Below, one piece after another: positions 1-17,905 of a DNA stretch of 64,000 nt. Location of the stretch: contig NC_079490.1 in NCBI RefSeq assembly GCF_020520425.1, forward strand, positions 4,588,001 to 4,652,000, read 5' to 3'. This stretch comes from Spinacia oleracea. Its lineage: Eukaryota > Streptophyta > Magnoliopsida > Caryophyllales > Amaranthaceae. The position numbers and the translations under genes are program-made. The stretch's first letter is position 1, and the number at the start of each line of letters is the position of its first letter. The notes beneath the pieces are model-generated. The model did not search any database, was not told where the DNA came from, and saw nothing but the letters and a program-made list of their open reading frames with translations.

Positions 1-219
1 GGATATTGACTGTAACTTCAGAATACTCATCTTGATGAGAAGAGTGGAAGACATATATTGGAATTAAGGAGCTGATAAAAGAACAATCTCAGCTTTCCAT
101 TTTGATTCAGACATTTAAATTTGATTCCTACATCAAACACTTCCTTCTTTTTGAAATGCTTTTGACATTTTTTGTTCTCACCTTTTGGTTGTTTTTCTAT
201 CTTTTCTTACCATCTATAG

Positions 220-293
220 TTACCAAAACAACAGAACAGACTTCAGATATTGCACCAGAGCGCGCCGTGAAAGTGGTGCCGGGTCCGCCATAA
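220..293 (+). CDS. Probable 3' terminal exon of a gene entering from the left
   Basis: A strong 3' splice site (pyrimidine-rich run at 185-216 followed by TATAG ending at 219) precedes a short open frame. It starts with a split codon, reads TKTTEQTSDIAPERAVKV and a few more residues, and stops with TAA at 291-293. Base composition rises to GC-rich over this stretch and falls again just after the stop, as expected for a coding exon followed by a 3' UTR (294 to about 560). The rest of the gene would lie left of the window. The product is not recognised. An intergenic open frame is the alternative; transcript evidence would decide. Confidence 0.35.
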
Positions 294-1912
294 TTGGTGG
301 GAATTCTTTTTGGTTTTCAGTTGAAGCTTCTTGTGAACACAAAGTATTTTGCATCCTAATTCCTGACATTTGGAAGTTATACTCCATTATTTATTGTTTT
401 TCTTGTTGTTGTTCCAAAGTAGTTCCCTGTTATTTGTTATGTAAGAACTCTGAATTGGGATTCAGAATTGTTTTTTCTCCAGTTACAATCTTGTAAATAA
501 GTCATTTTTTAAAGTTGACAATCAACAGAGCATTTATTTATATCAATTTGAAGATTCTACCAAGAAGCTAGAATGGTGAGCAATTATCAAGAATGCATTT
601 GATTTTTAAGCTTCTCTTTTTGCCAAGCAGTTCGCGGTTTTGCAACTGTTTTGCGAACTTAAGATGAGCTATGTACACCTTCCTAATACCGACCCAACCC
701 AACCCTACACGATGCTAAAACCGGCAAAAGTGGATTATCAACCAATTGAGCCTAAACCAAACTGTTAAAAATAACATAAAACTCGACCCCTAAAAACCGG
801 TCAAAGTTCAAAAGGTTAGGCAATGATCTAAAACAAAGTCACTTCAAACTCGAAAATTTCAATGAATCATCTACGATACCCCGTACTTTGTACAGGGAAT
901 TATTTAAAACAAAATCACTTCAAATCCGCAAGTTTCAATGACCCATCCACGATCCAAAGTACGATCCCAAGTCCATCACCGGACGTTTTGCCACCTCTAG
1001 ACACTAGCTAAACACTAGTTGAGAGATTATTCTCAACCAAAGCAATTTCAACAACACTAGCTAAACACTAGTTGAGAGATTATTCTCAACCAAAGCAATT
1101 TCAACAACGCCATGTCATGTCATTCATAGGTGTGTTCTCTTCGCCTTATTTAAACTTTGTCACGTAATTCATATATTTAATGCTTGTACTCTTCCCCTTA
1201 TTCAAACTATGTCATGTCATTCAGATTAAGGGTTATGGTGCGTTCTCTTCATGTCATTCGTATTAAGGGGCAAGGTGCGTTCTCTTCGCCTAATTCAAAA
1301 TGGTCCATTGTTAAGATTTGACCATTAACAATTTAAAAGTCCCCCAATAATTCAAATAATTCCAACAGCAAAAAAGCAAATATTCTCCTCTTCAACCTTT
1401 ACATTTGTTGAGTTATAAATCCTATAATATGCAAAGTAACATTACCTTTCAACATCTTCACCACAATCATACCATTTTTACATAGTTTTTCTTCATAAAA
1501 GTGATCAACCTTAATTTTGCTAATTCATAAAAAGAGGTCCAAATATAACTATCACAACAACATATGATTAATCATAAAAGATCTGAACTTTTATTCAAAA
1601 TTAATATACACTTTTTGTCAAGAAACTCATAAATATTTCATATACCATTAAAAAAAAAAGAGGATTACCAAAAAAACATTGATTAATCTGTTAATAATCA
1701 AACATTAATTCATCATAATCCCCATTTTCTCTCTCCTCAACTCACCACCACCACCATATCTTTATCTCACAAGAACCCAGATTCCAAAACATCAAAGAAC
1801 AACGAAAAGGTCCCACAAACTCATTGAAATACGACATCACAGAATCATCAGATCTTAAATTCAACCCAGAAATTATAAAATTGAAAAAAAAAGAGGGTAA
1901 AAATAGATAAAA
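294..1912. other. Intergenic; probable 3' UTR then AT-rich spacer
   Basis: The first 250 bases are probably the 3' UTR of the gene on the left. Bases 660-960 resemble low-copy repeat DNA with GACCCAACCC-type phrases. The stretch up to 1912 is the A+T-rich downstream flank of the zinc-finger gene. No convincing coding exon was seen. Confidence 0.4.
1001..1106. repeat. Two-copy 53-bp tandem duplication
   Basis: The phrase beginning ACACTAGCTAAACACTAG at 1001 recurs at 1054 with almost no change. Each unit also carries the internal inverted pair TTGAGAG..CTCAA. Confidence 0.85.
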
Positions 1913-2251
1913 CTACTTCTTCAAACTTCCACGAATTCCAGGTTTCGGCTTATTTGGATCAGCGACAGATGTAGATGGTGCTGCTGCAGGTGTTGAAGCA
2001 TGGAGATTGCTGATCTTGTTCTCATCAAAAGGGATTTTAGGGTGTTTAGCTTCATGATGAATTTTCATCGATTTCACATCTGGGGCGGTGACTTTGCAAA
2101 GAGGGCATTCCATCTTCGCATGACCTCCCTTTACGGCGCCTGTACGATCAGCAACACCGGCTTTACCTCCGCCGCGATTGGTGGTTGCGGCGTCGAGTTT
2201 CGCCGCGAGTTCCTTGGCGGTGTGCTTCTTTGGCTTCGCCTTTCCTGTCAT
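1913..2251 (-). CDS. Small C2H2-type (zf-met2-like) zinc-finger protein, 112 aa
   Basis: Single-exon gene with ATG at 2249-2251 and stop at 1913. The N-terminus is lysine- and alanine-rich, resembling the basic head of the small plant and animal proteins of the At2g23090/ZNF706 type. One zinc-binding module follows: C49-x2-C52, then H65 or H66 and H70 in HHEAKHP. After it comes a proline-, alanine- and lysine-rich tail ending GIRGSLKK. Seen: the CxxC..H..H module, high-quality coding composition and an appropriate promoter with a TATA box about 95 bases upstream. Known: members are small, usually intronless or with few introns, probably nuclear or cytosolic, and of poorly known function. Inferred: nucleic-acid or protein binding. 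No catalytic role can be assigned. Confidence 0.82.
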   Translation of the reverse strand: MTGKAKPKKHTAKELAAKLDAATTNRGGGKAGVADRTGAVKGGHAKMECPLCKVTAPDVKSMKIHHEAKHPKIPFDENKISNLHASTPAAAPSTSVADPNKPKPGIRGSLKK

Positions 2252-2337
2252 GGTGGTGGAGATTTGTGGGGGGGTTTTCTCTCTCCTAGGGTTTGAGATT
2301 TGAAGAAGGGGGTGATGATTTTGCGGGTGGTGGGAGA

Positions 2338-2352
2338 AAACCCTAATTTATA
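2338..2352 (-). promoter_or_regulatory. TATA box and telo-box of the zinc-finger gene
   Basis: On the minus strand TATAAA lies at 2352-2347, about 96 bases before the ATG. It directly abuts a telo-box (AAACCCTAA on the + strand, 2338-2346). A second AAACCCTAG-like copy lies in the probable leader near 2286-2294. Telo-boxes are typical of plant housekeeping and ribosome-related promoters. Confidence 0.6.
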
Positions 2353-2601
2353 AAGCGAGGGAGAAATTGGGGGTAAAATAAAAAAGATAGGAATATTTTT
2401 ATTTAATTGAAGTTTGAGAAATAGCAACTTGGGTAGGGGTATATGGGGAATTTTATTCAAGGTTATCTGCTTGGTGGTTTTCAACGAGATTATCTGTGTC
2501 GCAATCTCTGTGGGCTGTTTTTGGACTCGTGGGCTGTTTTTGGACTCGAACTGATGGTTTGACTTATTTCAGATAAAATAATGTAAAGTAAATTTTATTT
2601 A

Positions 2602-3971
2602 GGAAAAATTATTTTAAATAATCCAACCTTTCGACGATTTTCCATTAATAATCCAACTTTCGATTATTTTCGAATAATCTAACCTTTACACCTCCATTAA
2701 CTTTTATTATACCCATATGACCGTTTACCTGCTAATAAGGTCACTCTTATTTTTGATAAAAAAAAACTAAAAAACTTTAGGAAATACAGTATAATTATTT
2801 TTTATTTTTTTAAATAAAAAATAACTCATCCCCTCTCGTTTCTCTGTCTCTTTCCTTTGTCTTTCCCGTATGAATTTTCACCAGTTCGTCAATCATCCAT
2901 GCCATTCACCACCTTCGAGTTTCGAATTGTCATCATTGTTTCAAATACTTGAAGCCCATATTCGCACAAGCCAACACCAGATTTATAGAAGTCCCAAAAA
3001 TCAAATTGGGGGAAAAAATTCGGATTCTTGTTCAAATATAATTTCAGGCAAATGTTTGAGCAATTCTATCGGCATTGCACATGAATTTGAGTATCTCTTG
3101 TTTAATTTCGATCAAATTTATATTTAAGTTTTTACAATTTGGAGCTTTCACTACCGTTGTCGGAATTCCAAGATGAATTTCTTACATCGCCGAGCATCAT
3201 CGTTGCTACCACCAATCAACCCCGCACCTCCGGCGGCGCCACTGGTGGATCATCGTCTACTTCTTCAGCAATATCATCAAACTCAATTCTAACACTAGGC
3301 TTAGGAAAGCCTGAAATTGAGTACATGATTGTTGCCGGAAACCACTTCCGCCATGAGTAGAACCACTAGCACCACCCAAATCGCGCGTCACTCGGCGTGT
3401 TAATCACGGTCAACCACTGCGTCAATTGTACCCTCGCTGCTGATTGCTCAACCAAAATTCTTTCAGATTCATCTAGTGACAGAATATTATCATCCGAATC
3501 AGAAAAATCAAGCTCCGGAATTGGTTCGATCGAACCACTAAGTCGTTTGGTCACGGGCGGATTATCAGCTCCGGGCGCCGTCGAACACCCTTGCTTCGCA
3601 CTGATTCTACAGGAGTCTCTTTACTCTTCGCCTTCTTACCACCCTTCGCCGGTGCCTTCCGTCTCCTTGCCATGGCTACGAATTCCGTAAAGAGGAGGTG
3701 AGGTTGAATGAAAGGGGCAAGAGGGATGAAAGAGGGAGGAAGGAACGAAGGATGAATGAAAGGGGAAAAAAAAGAAAAAATAAATTTAACTTTTTATATA
3801 ACGAATGGTTAGATGACACGTGTATTAGTTACCTGTTGTATCAGGTTGGTGACCGGTTGGGTGCAATAAAAGTTAATGGGATACAAAGGTTGGATTATTA
3901 GATAATAATCGAAAGGTTGGATTATTAATGGAAAATCGTCGAAAGGTTGGATTATTTAAAGTAATTTTTCC
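2602..3971. mobile_element. Non-autonomous Mutator-like element with gene-like interior
   Basis: The ends are inverted repeats of about 115-120 bp starting GGAAAAATTA (2602 rightwards; 3971 leftwards). They are flanked by a perfect 9-bp target duplication TTTTATTTA at 2593-2601 and 3972-3980. Each arm repeats the phrase AATCCAACCTTTCGA two to three times. The interior, especially 3140-3690, is clearly richer in G+C than its surroundings and holds fragments of coding-like sequence. On the minus strand a short frame from about 3672 begins MARRRKAPAKGGKKAK. The next minus-strand fragment lies at 3366-3554, in another frame; it includes DSDDNILSLDESERILVEQ. No transposase was seen. A 9-bp duplication with long terminal repeats is the Mutator hallmark, and the interior suggests a Pack-MULE. 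Confidence 0.85.
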
Positions 3972-4162
3972 TTTTATTTATAGTTTTTACTTGTTTTTTT
4001 TTAATTTAACTAATCTAAATTTATTTGAACTAATCTGAATTTAACTGAATTTTGTATTTAATTAATCTGTAATTTCATGAACTTATCTGAAAAGTGAATT
4101 TAATGTGAATAGGACAAATCCTTAATAGTTCGTATAAAATACAATTGACTCCATATAAGTTA

Positions 4163-4490
4163 CTCCCTCCGTCCCGGAATACTCGACCCGGTTTGACCGG
4201 CACAGAGTTTAAGGGACTTAAATTGACTTATTTAATTTAATAGGTAATAGTTGATAGTGGGGTATTATTTTAATGTAGTTAGTGGAAAATGTGTAAAGGG
4301 GTGGGGTTGGGGGAGAGTAGGGGTTGAATTTTTAATTATTTTTTGTATGGAGTAGGGGGTAGGTGGGTTAATAGGGATGGAGTGGGAAATAATATAATAT
4401 TGTTAGAATATTTCCATTTTTAAAAACAGGTCAAGTATTAAGGGACGACCCGATAAGGAAAACAGGTCAAATATTTCGGGACGGAGGGAG
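4163..4490. mobile_element. Stowaway-like MITE, 328 bp
   Basis: Inverted ends CTCCCTCCGTCCCGGAATA and its mirror are flanked by TA at 4161-4162 and 4491-4492. There is no coding capacity. This is the Tc1/mariner-related type. Confidence 0.9.
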
Positions 4491-4804
4491 TAAGAATTTA
4501 TAAGGGGATACTACGTTCATATAAGATAAATTAAACTGAGATGATTAGTTTCTTCTCAGGTAAACAAGATAAAATAAGTTCAAGAAAAAAAAATTGAATA
4601 AAATGACGCTTTGTTACGATAAGGTAAATTTTAGAGTATAAACTTATTAAATTTAATTGAAATTTGTTGGACTTCATAGGAACTTATCAGAACTTAAGAT
4701 AAGTTATCTTAACTTTTTGCACCTGAAACGTATTTATCTAGAACTAAGGTGAAAAGAATGCACTTTAAAAATGTGTTATATTCACCTGAAATCAACTTAT
4801 TAAA

Positions 4805-5440
4805 GAATGGGACCTTCGTCTGAAAATGGATGCTTGCCAGTCACCTGGCGAGCCGTTCCCTAACCAACCCTCCTCATCATCCCCTCAGCCTCCCCCTCAA
4901 ACCCCAACCCTTTATCCTAGTCTCCTCCCCCTGTTGGATACCACAAACTTAACTTCGACGGCTCCTGCATAGCTAACTCCTCTTCAACCGACATCATTAT
5001 CAGAGATCAAGACGGCTCACCCACCTCAATTAAAACTTTCGACCTAGGTGACGAACTAGTGTACCTAGCAGAAGCTACTGCTCTCCATAACGGAACTCAT
5101 GAGGCACTCAATAAAGGGATCAACAAACTCTATATAGAAGGGCACAATCTCCTTGTCATTAATATCATCAAAGGAAGAATGCGCACCCCTTGGAAACTTC
5201 AACCTATTATAGCAGATATCAACAATCTTCTCCGCCAATTCCAAGAATGGGACATCAATCACACTTTTCGTGAAAGCAACAATACGACCGATTGGGTGGC
5301 GAACGTAGGACATTTAGTGACAGATTTTATGTATATTTATTATTCATGTAGTACGCAACTCCAGACAATCCTGTGTAATGATAGATTGAGAATACCCCTC
5401 GTGAGGAGGGCCTCCTAATCTATTTTTCTTATCAAAAAAA
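4805..5440 (+). mobile_element. 5'-truncated LINE with RNase H (RVT_3) domain
   Basis: An open frame from 4921 encodes the plant LINE-type RNase H domain. It includes KLNFDGSC (the first catalytic Asp region), a LAEATALHNG helix, and the ending FRESNNTTDWVAN where the family normally has an Asn-x-x-Ala-Asp-x-xAla motif. The last part reads through GPP and ends in an A tract, as LINE 3' ends do. An 11-bp target duplication, AACTTATTAAA, lies at 4794-4804 and 5441-5451. There is no start codon and the rest of the reverse transcriptase is missing, so this is a dead-on-arrival copy of about 636 bp. Confidence 0.85.
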
Positions 5441-5451
5441 AACTTATTAAA

Positions 5452-6072
5452 ACTATCTTAACTTATAAACTCGAAAATTATTATTTTAAGGTAGTCTCAT
5501 TTTCCTACTATGGTAGTCTCATTTTCCTGTTTATTTCAGGCCCATGATTTCTTTCTGAGTTTATTGTTTACCTTTGAATGGGCTATTATCTTTCAGTGGG
5601 TTGGACAATATATCAACAAGATTTTTTTTAAAATATTTTTTTGAGAATTTAGCCTTAATTGTAGTCCTTAATTCAACTGAATAATCTTTAGAAAAAATCA
5701 ACACATGAATATACATTCTGTACAAAATTAATCGAGAGAAATAATAAAATCTTGAATATTTCTTTGAAAACAAATTAGTAAAAGCTTGATTATGAAAGTT
5801 AAGGAACTATATTTGTATTGTAGAAACAAATACTTTTGACACAAAAATCCCTATTTAATTTCCTATTTTCCTGAGTATTTTAGTAGCAAAAAAATAGCCA
5901 AAAAAAGAGACAATATTGTAAAAGCACAAAGAAAATTGTAGACTAGACGAATAATAAATTACCCAACATTCATATAGATGTCTCTTCAAAGGTACAAAGA
6001 GTCATCATTTATTCATTTGACAAGAAAGCTCAAATATTAGCTTCTTCAAATATGTTTTCCGCAAAATCAAAC
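5452..6072. other. AT-rich spacer
   Basis: No coding exon was seen. A short direct duplication (GGTAGTCTCATTTTCCT) lies at about 5490-5530. Confidence 0.4.
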
Positions 6073-6080
6073 AACACATG

Positions 6081-6797
6081 TATGGATGTCAACAAGTCGA
6101 ACCGACTCGAGCCGAGTATTTGGCTGTTCGAGCTAGGCTTGATAAGAAATTTCCCAACTCGAGATCGAGCCGAGCTTAAACAAACTTTCATTTTCCCTGT
6201 CCGAGTTTTGCTCGTTTAAGTTTTTCACTGTTCGAGCTTAGTTCATGAGTACGTAGCTCGTTTAAATTCAAGCTCGAGCCGAGCCGAGCTATATAAATAT
6301 AAACGAGCTTTTCACAAACGAGCCTTGATAAACGAGCAAGATCGAATTTAAACGGACATATTAATAAACGTAAAATTAATTTAAACGTTTAGAACTAACC
6401 AATTCAGGTGAATTTTTTGCATAATATACTTACTAATACTATTTTTTTTTTGATGGGGGACTAATATTTTTTTTGCATATTATAATAATAATACTAATAC
6501 TATTTTATAATCTCGTAAAATAAAAATATTCTAAAAATCTAATTGAAACTTAGTTCTATCTTAATATTCGAGCTTGAACGAGCTTTAAACAAACACGGTC
6601 GGGCTTATAAACGAACATGAACGAGCTGTTCGCGAGCCTAAACGAGCCGAACAACTAACACCAAGTTGTTCAAGGTAGTATCATTTATTAAACGAACTTC
6701 AAAATTTTGTTCGGACTCGTTTATTTATTAAAGAACTAGCTTTGACCGACCTTGTTCACGAGTTGTTGACAAACGTATCAGCTCATTGACATCCCTA
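6081..6797. mobile_element. hAT-type non-autonomous element, 717 bp
   Basis: The termini TATGGATGTCAA and (reversed) TAGGGATGTCAA are flanked by AACACATG (6073-6080) and AACACAAG (6798-6805), an 8-bp duplication with one mismatch. The interior is rich in GAGCTCG/CGAGCC phrases in both orientations and would fold extensively. There is no transposase. Confidence 0.75.
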
Positions 6798-6805
6798 AAC
6801 ACAAG

Positions 6806-7181
6806 AACGCTCAATCAATACAGTAGGTACTTGCATTCCTTACAACGATGATATTATCGATCGATATAACACAGGACAGGTGATAGCCCTGAATCCCCTG
6901 ATGTATGTGCAGAAATGAGCAGCATCTGAAGTCACTGTAGGACATTGCCCTTTGATTTCTTCTTTGGATGAAAGTTTGAATGATTCCAAACCAAAAGTTT
7001 AACTAAAAAGGAGTCAAAGTCAATGCAACAAAGAACATATGCTGATCCTCTAAACCCCAAAAGAACAGCTAAAAGTCCCTGCACTATGCACACAGATAAA
7101 GATCAACAAAGCCAGTGAAGTTTCTGCAACTCGAGAGAAATAGCAGAGTCGGATCAAATTTAGTCGTGTGGCGCAAATCGG
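6806..7181. other. Region downstream of PFA-DSP; duplicated segment
   Basis: The segment around 7063-7125 resembles 7339-7364 joined to 7719-7760, so there was a local duplication before a hAT element split the second copy. The function is unclear. It may be 3' flanking or transcribed non-coding sequence. Confidence 0.3.
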
Positions 7182-7330
7182 CCTAGCCCAAGCCTAGTAG
7201 CCTGCTTCGATTAGACAAGACGTCCCATAACGAACGGCCATAAGCATAATCACTTGATGAGACTCGATCCCTGGGGCAACTATCCCGGTCTTCACGGAGC
7301 TGCCCCTGCACCTCATTTCTCGTCTTCTTT
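7182..7330 (-). CDS. Possible orphan exon, about 48 codons
   Basis: On the minus strand a frame free of stops from about 7330 to the TAG near 7185 encodes a polar, protein-like stretch that includes QLREDRDSCPRDRV and SLWDVLSNRSRLLGLG. It has clearly higher G+C than the flanks. A possible acceptor (AAAAAAG) precedes it. I do not recognise the product. It lies downstream of the PFA-DSP stop codon, so it would be an alternative terminal exon of that gene, a remnant of another gene, or chance. Confidence 0.25.
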
Positions 7331-7364
7331 TTTCATACAGAACAACTAAAAGACCATGCACAAC

Positions 7365-7718
7365 TAAAGATGGTTGTGGGCTGGGGCGGCTCGAGGCCCG
7401 ACCCGCAACAATAAAATCCTAGCACAGCACGGGAACGAAAAAGCACGGCGCGGCACAAGCACAAAGTTGTGGGCGTTTGCCAGGCCTGGGCCCCATTTTT
7501 TTTGGAAAAAACACGACACGACAAAGCACGCTAAATTTAGTAAAATTAGGCTTAGACACGATCACACGACAGTCCGCCCCGGCCCGGCACAATACAGAGT
7601 GGCTTGGCGTGGGTCCGGCACGATACAGAGTGGTTTGGCGTGGGCCCCACCTGTTTAGGCCCATGGGCTCGTCCCAAAGACCAATCCAGCCCGGCCCACA
7701 AGTACACGACCATCTTTA
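7365..7718. mobile_element. hAT-type MITE, 354 bp
   Basis: Inverted ends TAAAGATGGTTGTG and TAAAGATGGTCGTG are flanked by TGCACAAC (7357-7364) and TGCACAAT (7719-7726). The interior is GC-rich with GGCCCGGC-type phrases and gives several spurious open frames on both strands. Confidence 0.82.
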
Positions 7719-8217
7719 TGCACAATGATAGATAACAAACAGAGCCAGTGAAGAGCAGACCTCATTCACTGTCTTTCTGCATCACTTTCCTTACAGAGCT
7801 CCAAAGAAATAGAAACAAAAAGTTGCAATGAATTAAGTTCTAAAAAACAGGAGTACTTTGATTCAATGAAGAACGAGACAATGTATGGGAAATTTTTCTT
7901 TCATTGATAAATCGGGGTGGTATACAGCAATTTTTCTATTTAAAAATGTAAAAAGACATCCTTTCCTTTTCTCTCTCTCTCTCTTTTCCTCGAATTAGTC
8001 CTACGTGAGGAAATGGTCACCAAAAATAATCAAAGGAAAAAAAGAAGGGAAAAAAAAACAATATTTCCACACTTGTTCCAAACTGCCTTAAAAGAACAAT
8101 GCAGGCATAAGGACGGCCAAAAACAAAACTTTCCCAATTAGAGTATAAAAGAATCAGAGAGTAAAAATTTTTGACAAGCAAAAGTTTTGTCAAAAACCTA
8201 CTCTAACTTGGCTTATC

Positions 8218-14959
<6,742 letters not shown>

Positions 14960-14961
14960 TA

Positions 14962-15221
14962 CTTCCTTCGTTCCACAATAGATGCATCGTTTCTCTTTTG
15001 GACACTATTCATTAACTAATTTGACAATTATTCTTTCACATTATGTAAAAACAAACATAGTCAAGTGAGATCTTGTTAAATTCGTACCAATGCGAGGATT
15101 CCAAATACCAATTTTTTTTTTTTAATTTTTACTTACACACAATTAGAGATATTAATGTTCAAAGAAACATGTAAGGATACGTGAAAAAAGAAATGATGCA
15201 TCCTTTGCGAAACGGAGGAAG
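14962..15221. mobile_element. Stowaway-like MITE, 260 bp
   Basis: Ends CTTCCTTCGTTCCACAAT and mirror GCGAAACGGAGGAAG, with TA at 14960-14961 and 15222-15223. Internal inverted GATGCATC marks both subterminal regions. Confidence 0.85.
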
Positions 15222-15890
15222 TATTGAATTATTGAAAGTTGGAAAAAAAATTACCGATGAGAGAAAGGACTCTATTGAACTAGAACATAGGTTGGGCCAG
15301 TAAATTCTATTATATAGGATAACGCTTGAGAGCAAGGAAATGGTAAGGGAATCCTAAAGCATAACGTAGAAGATCCTTGATCGAATTTGTAAGTTTGGGA
15401 CCTCCGATGACAAGGTGAATTCCCCACCAACAATCACAAAACAATCTTAGTCAAGGAAGTTAATTAAGCGCCAAGATTACGTCTTTTGTATTTAATCCAT
15501 ATAATTAAGTACTCCACATCACTAATAAAATATATAATAATAGTAATTTTTAAGTATTTTAGTTTAGATGAGTGAAAATCGAGCGTATTTTTTCAAGAGT
15601 ACGTACTTATTTTTTGTTACCTTATGAACCGTAATAAAATTCAAATACTATTCTATATTGAAAAGTTTTAAAAGTGTCGTATATGTTAATTAGTATGACC
15701 AAAATATTTGATTAGATGTACCTAAGTACCTTCATGTTAACTTTAATTTTAATCTTCTAAAGAATAGAAGAATATCATTGGGGGTGTCGAAGCTATGTCC
15801 AACAAGTGTTGAGCTAGTTTCGACATATCAATAGTTAGAATAATCTTTCGAGTAATCTTTTCGATCACCTCACAAGCACACTCAAATTAT

Positions 15891-16232
15891 GGACGATGAT
15901 AAAGGTCGCAAGTTGCGACAACATTTAATTGTCGCAATCTTACGTGTCGCAGTTTAATTGGTACATATAAGCGCCACGTAGGCTACGCGTCATCATAATA
16001 TTTTTACTATTAATTCAATATTTCTACTACGAAAATATGTAAATAAGGTAGCCGATATAAAAAAGGGAAAAAATTAGAATATTAAGATTTTCCTACCTTT
16101 TTTTATAACATGTATAATAAAAAATATAAGTTAAATATTTTAATTTCCAATTTAAATCATGACACATAAGCCTGCCACGTCATCATTGTGACACGGCTTA
16201 AAGGTCGCATGTTGCGACCTTTATCATTTTCG
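15891..16232 (+). mobile_element. 342-bp Mutator-type MITE, copy 1
   Basis: The ends carry the inverted motif GATGATAAAGGTCGCAA..TTGCGACCTTTATCATTTTCG. Length and internal order match the copies at 48225 and 57661. The flanks TCAAATTAT and AATTATCAA share only a shifted core, so the target duplication has decayed here, unlike in the other two copies. Confidence 0.88.
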
Positions 16233-16423
16233 AATTATCAATTGGTGTATATTCGATCCGTTTATGAATACTTACAACAATTTAACTTTTATACTATTCA
16301 TATATTATCTTTGACCACATTTCTTATTCATATACTTCGTATAAAATCAGATGTTGTGAAATATATCACTGGATTAGTTTTAATGTGTATTTTTCAAATT
16401 TTAACTTTTTATTAATTTTACTA

Positions 16424-16777
16424 CTCCCTCCGTCTCTTTTTGTTTTTTACGTTTGATATTTTTCACGCGTTTTAACGATTAATTAATTTTCATCGAAAAT
16501 CCTCAATTTTTTTATTTAAACAAGATAAATTACGTTTATTTATAATGTTTTCACTTTTTTCAAAATTCTGGTATTGGGAAATGAGAAAAATTTAATGTCC
16601 CAATGGAAAAGTGTGAGAAATTAAGTGATCCAATGAATTTAATTGGTTAAAATAATAATTGGACACAAATTTTGATAGAATACTAAGTCATTTATGTGAT
16701 AATATAAAAGAAAATGTAAAGAACATTTTGAAATACCCAAAAAGGAAAACGTAAAAAATAAAAAGAGACGGAGGGAG
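16424..16777. mobile_element. Stowaway-like MITE, 354 bp (family shared with 50800)
   Basis: Ends CTCCCTCCGTCTCTTTTTGT and mirror AAAGAGACGGAGGGAG, with TA at 16422-16423 and 16778-16779. Same length and sequence order as the copy at 50800-51153. Confidence 0.92.
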
Positions 16778-16779
16778 TA

Positions 16780-17330
16780 ATATATAATTACATGTAATAA
16801 GTAGACTAGCGCCTTGAGAAGAGTGTCCATTAAACTGTTGCATGTATTTATTAACGGATGAAGTACTTAGAGTAGCTCACTACTTCATTAGGTTACATGT
16901 TTTTGTCAAAAGATAATTACTTCATTCATTTTCTTTTAGTAGCAATGTTTTGACCTTCACACATTCCAACACACATCTTTTACCATTAATGTTTCTAATT
17001 TTCTATAAATAAAAGTTATTAAAAGCTGATATTGAGAAAATATAAATTGAGATTAACGTAACAAGATTTCATATAACAATGTTTTAGTTTTTGGTAAATC
17101 ATCAAAGCCAGTGAAAGGAGAATGTATAAATAGGGTAAAGTCAAAATATTACGACTAAAAGAAAAATATTGCAACTAAAAGGAAACGGATGAAGTATAAT
17201 TTATATACAAAAATTATTATTTTGTTGAATGAATATATTGAATTTCCAAAACTCGACTAATTTTCAAAAAATGGGCTATGGGCCTAAGGCCAATATTAGT
17301 AACCAAATAAGAAGTGTTAGACAATTATCT
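16780..17330. other. AT-rich spacer
   Basis: No coding signal. The phrase ATTACGACTAAAAGAAAAATATTGCAACTAAAAGG at about 17150-17182 looks like one end of a decayed MITE. Confidence 0.35.
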
Positions 17331-17339
17331 GAATTCATT

Positions 17340-17896
17340 GGCAAATTTGCTAAAAATGACCTTTTATAAATCAAATGTTGCGAGAAAGGACCTTATATAA
17401 TTTATTTTGTGAAACCACACCTTAATGTAAACTTTTTTGTGAGAAAGGACCTAAAGGAAGTTTCCGGTATTGATTGAGATTTTTCGGCCATTGACTTGCG
17501 CGTGAGCAACACGTGTGGCTTAACTTGGCTAAAGACACTGATTTCCCCGAGTCTTGAATTTTCAAACTTGGTTTTATTTCAATATTTTTTTTCAACTTTA
17601 GGTTTTAAAGCTTAAAATTTTGGAGGAAAATTGGGTGTGGTTAGCAAAATAAAGCCATACGTGCTTCTCACGTGCAAGTCAATGGCCGGAAAAACCTAGT
17701 CAATGCCAGAAAATTACTTTTTGTTGTCTTTCGAAAAAAAAATTACATTAAGGTGTGATTTCGCAAAAAAAAAAATCATATAAGGTCCTTTCTCGCAAAT
17801 AAAATTTACATTAAGGTGTGATTTCACAAAAAAAATTATATAAGGTCCTTTCTCACAAAATTAGGGTTATAAAAGGTCCTTTTTAACAAATTTGCC
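17340..17896. mobile_element. Foldback Mutator-like element, 557 bp
   Basis: Ends GGCAAATTTGCTAAAAA and mirror TTTTTAACAAATTTGCC are flanked by GAATTCATT (17331-17339) and GAATCCATT (17897-17905), a 9-bp duplication with one mismatch. Both arms repeat AAAGGACCTTATATAA/ACACCTTAATGT-type phrases, and the centre contains CACGTG-flanked inverted segments. There is no open frame of note. Confidence 0.85.
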
Positions 17897-17905
17897 GAAT
17901 CCATT

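Noticed and set aside
7333-7728. Four overlapping open frames on both strands
   Set aside because: They lie within the GC-rich inverted sequence of a hAT-type MITE and have no protein-like features.
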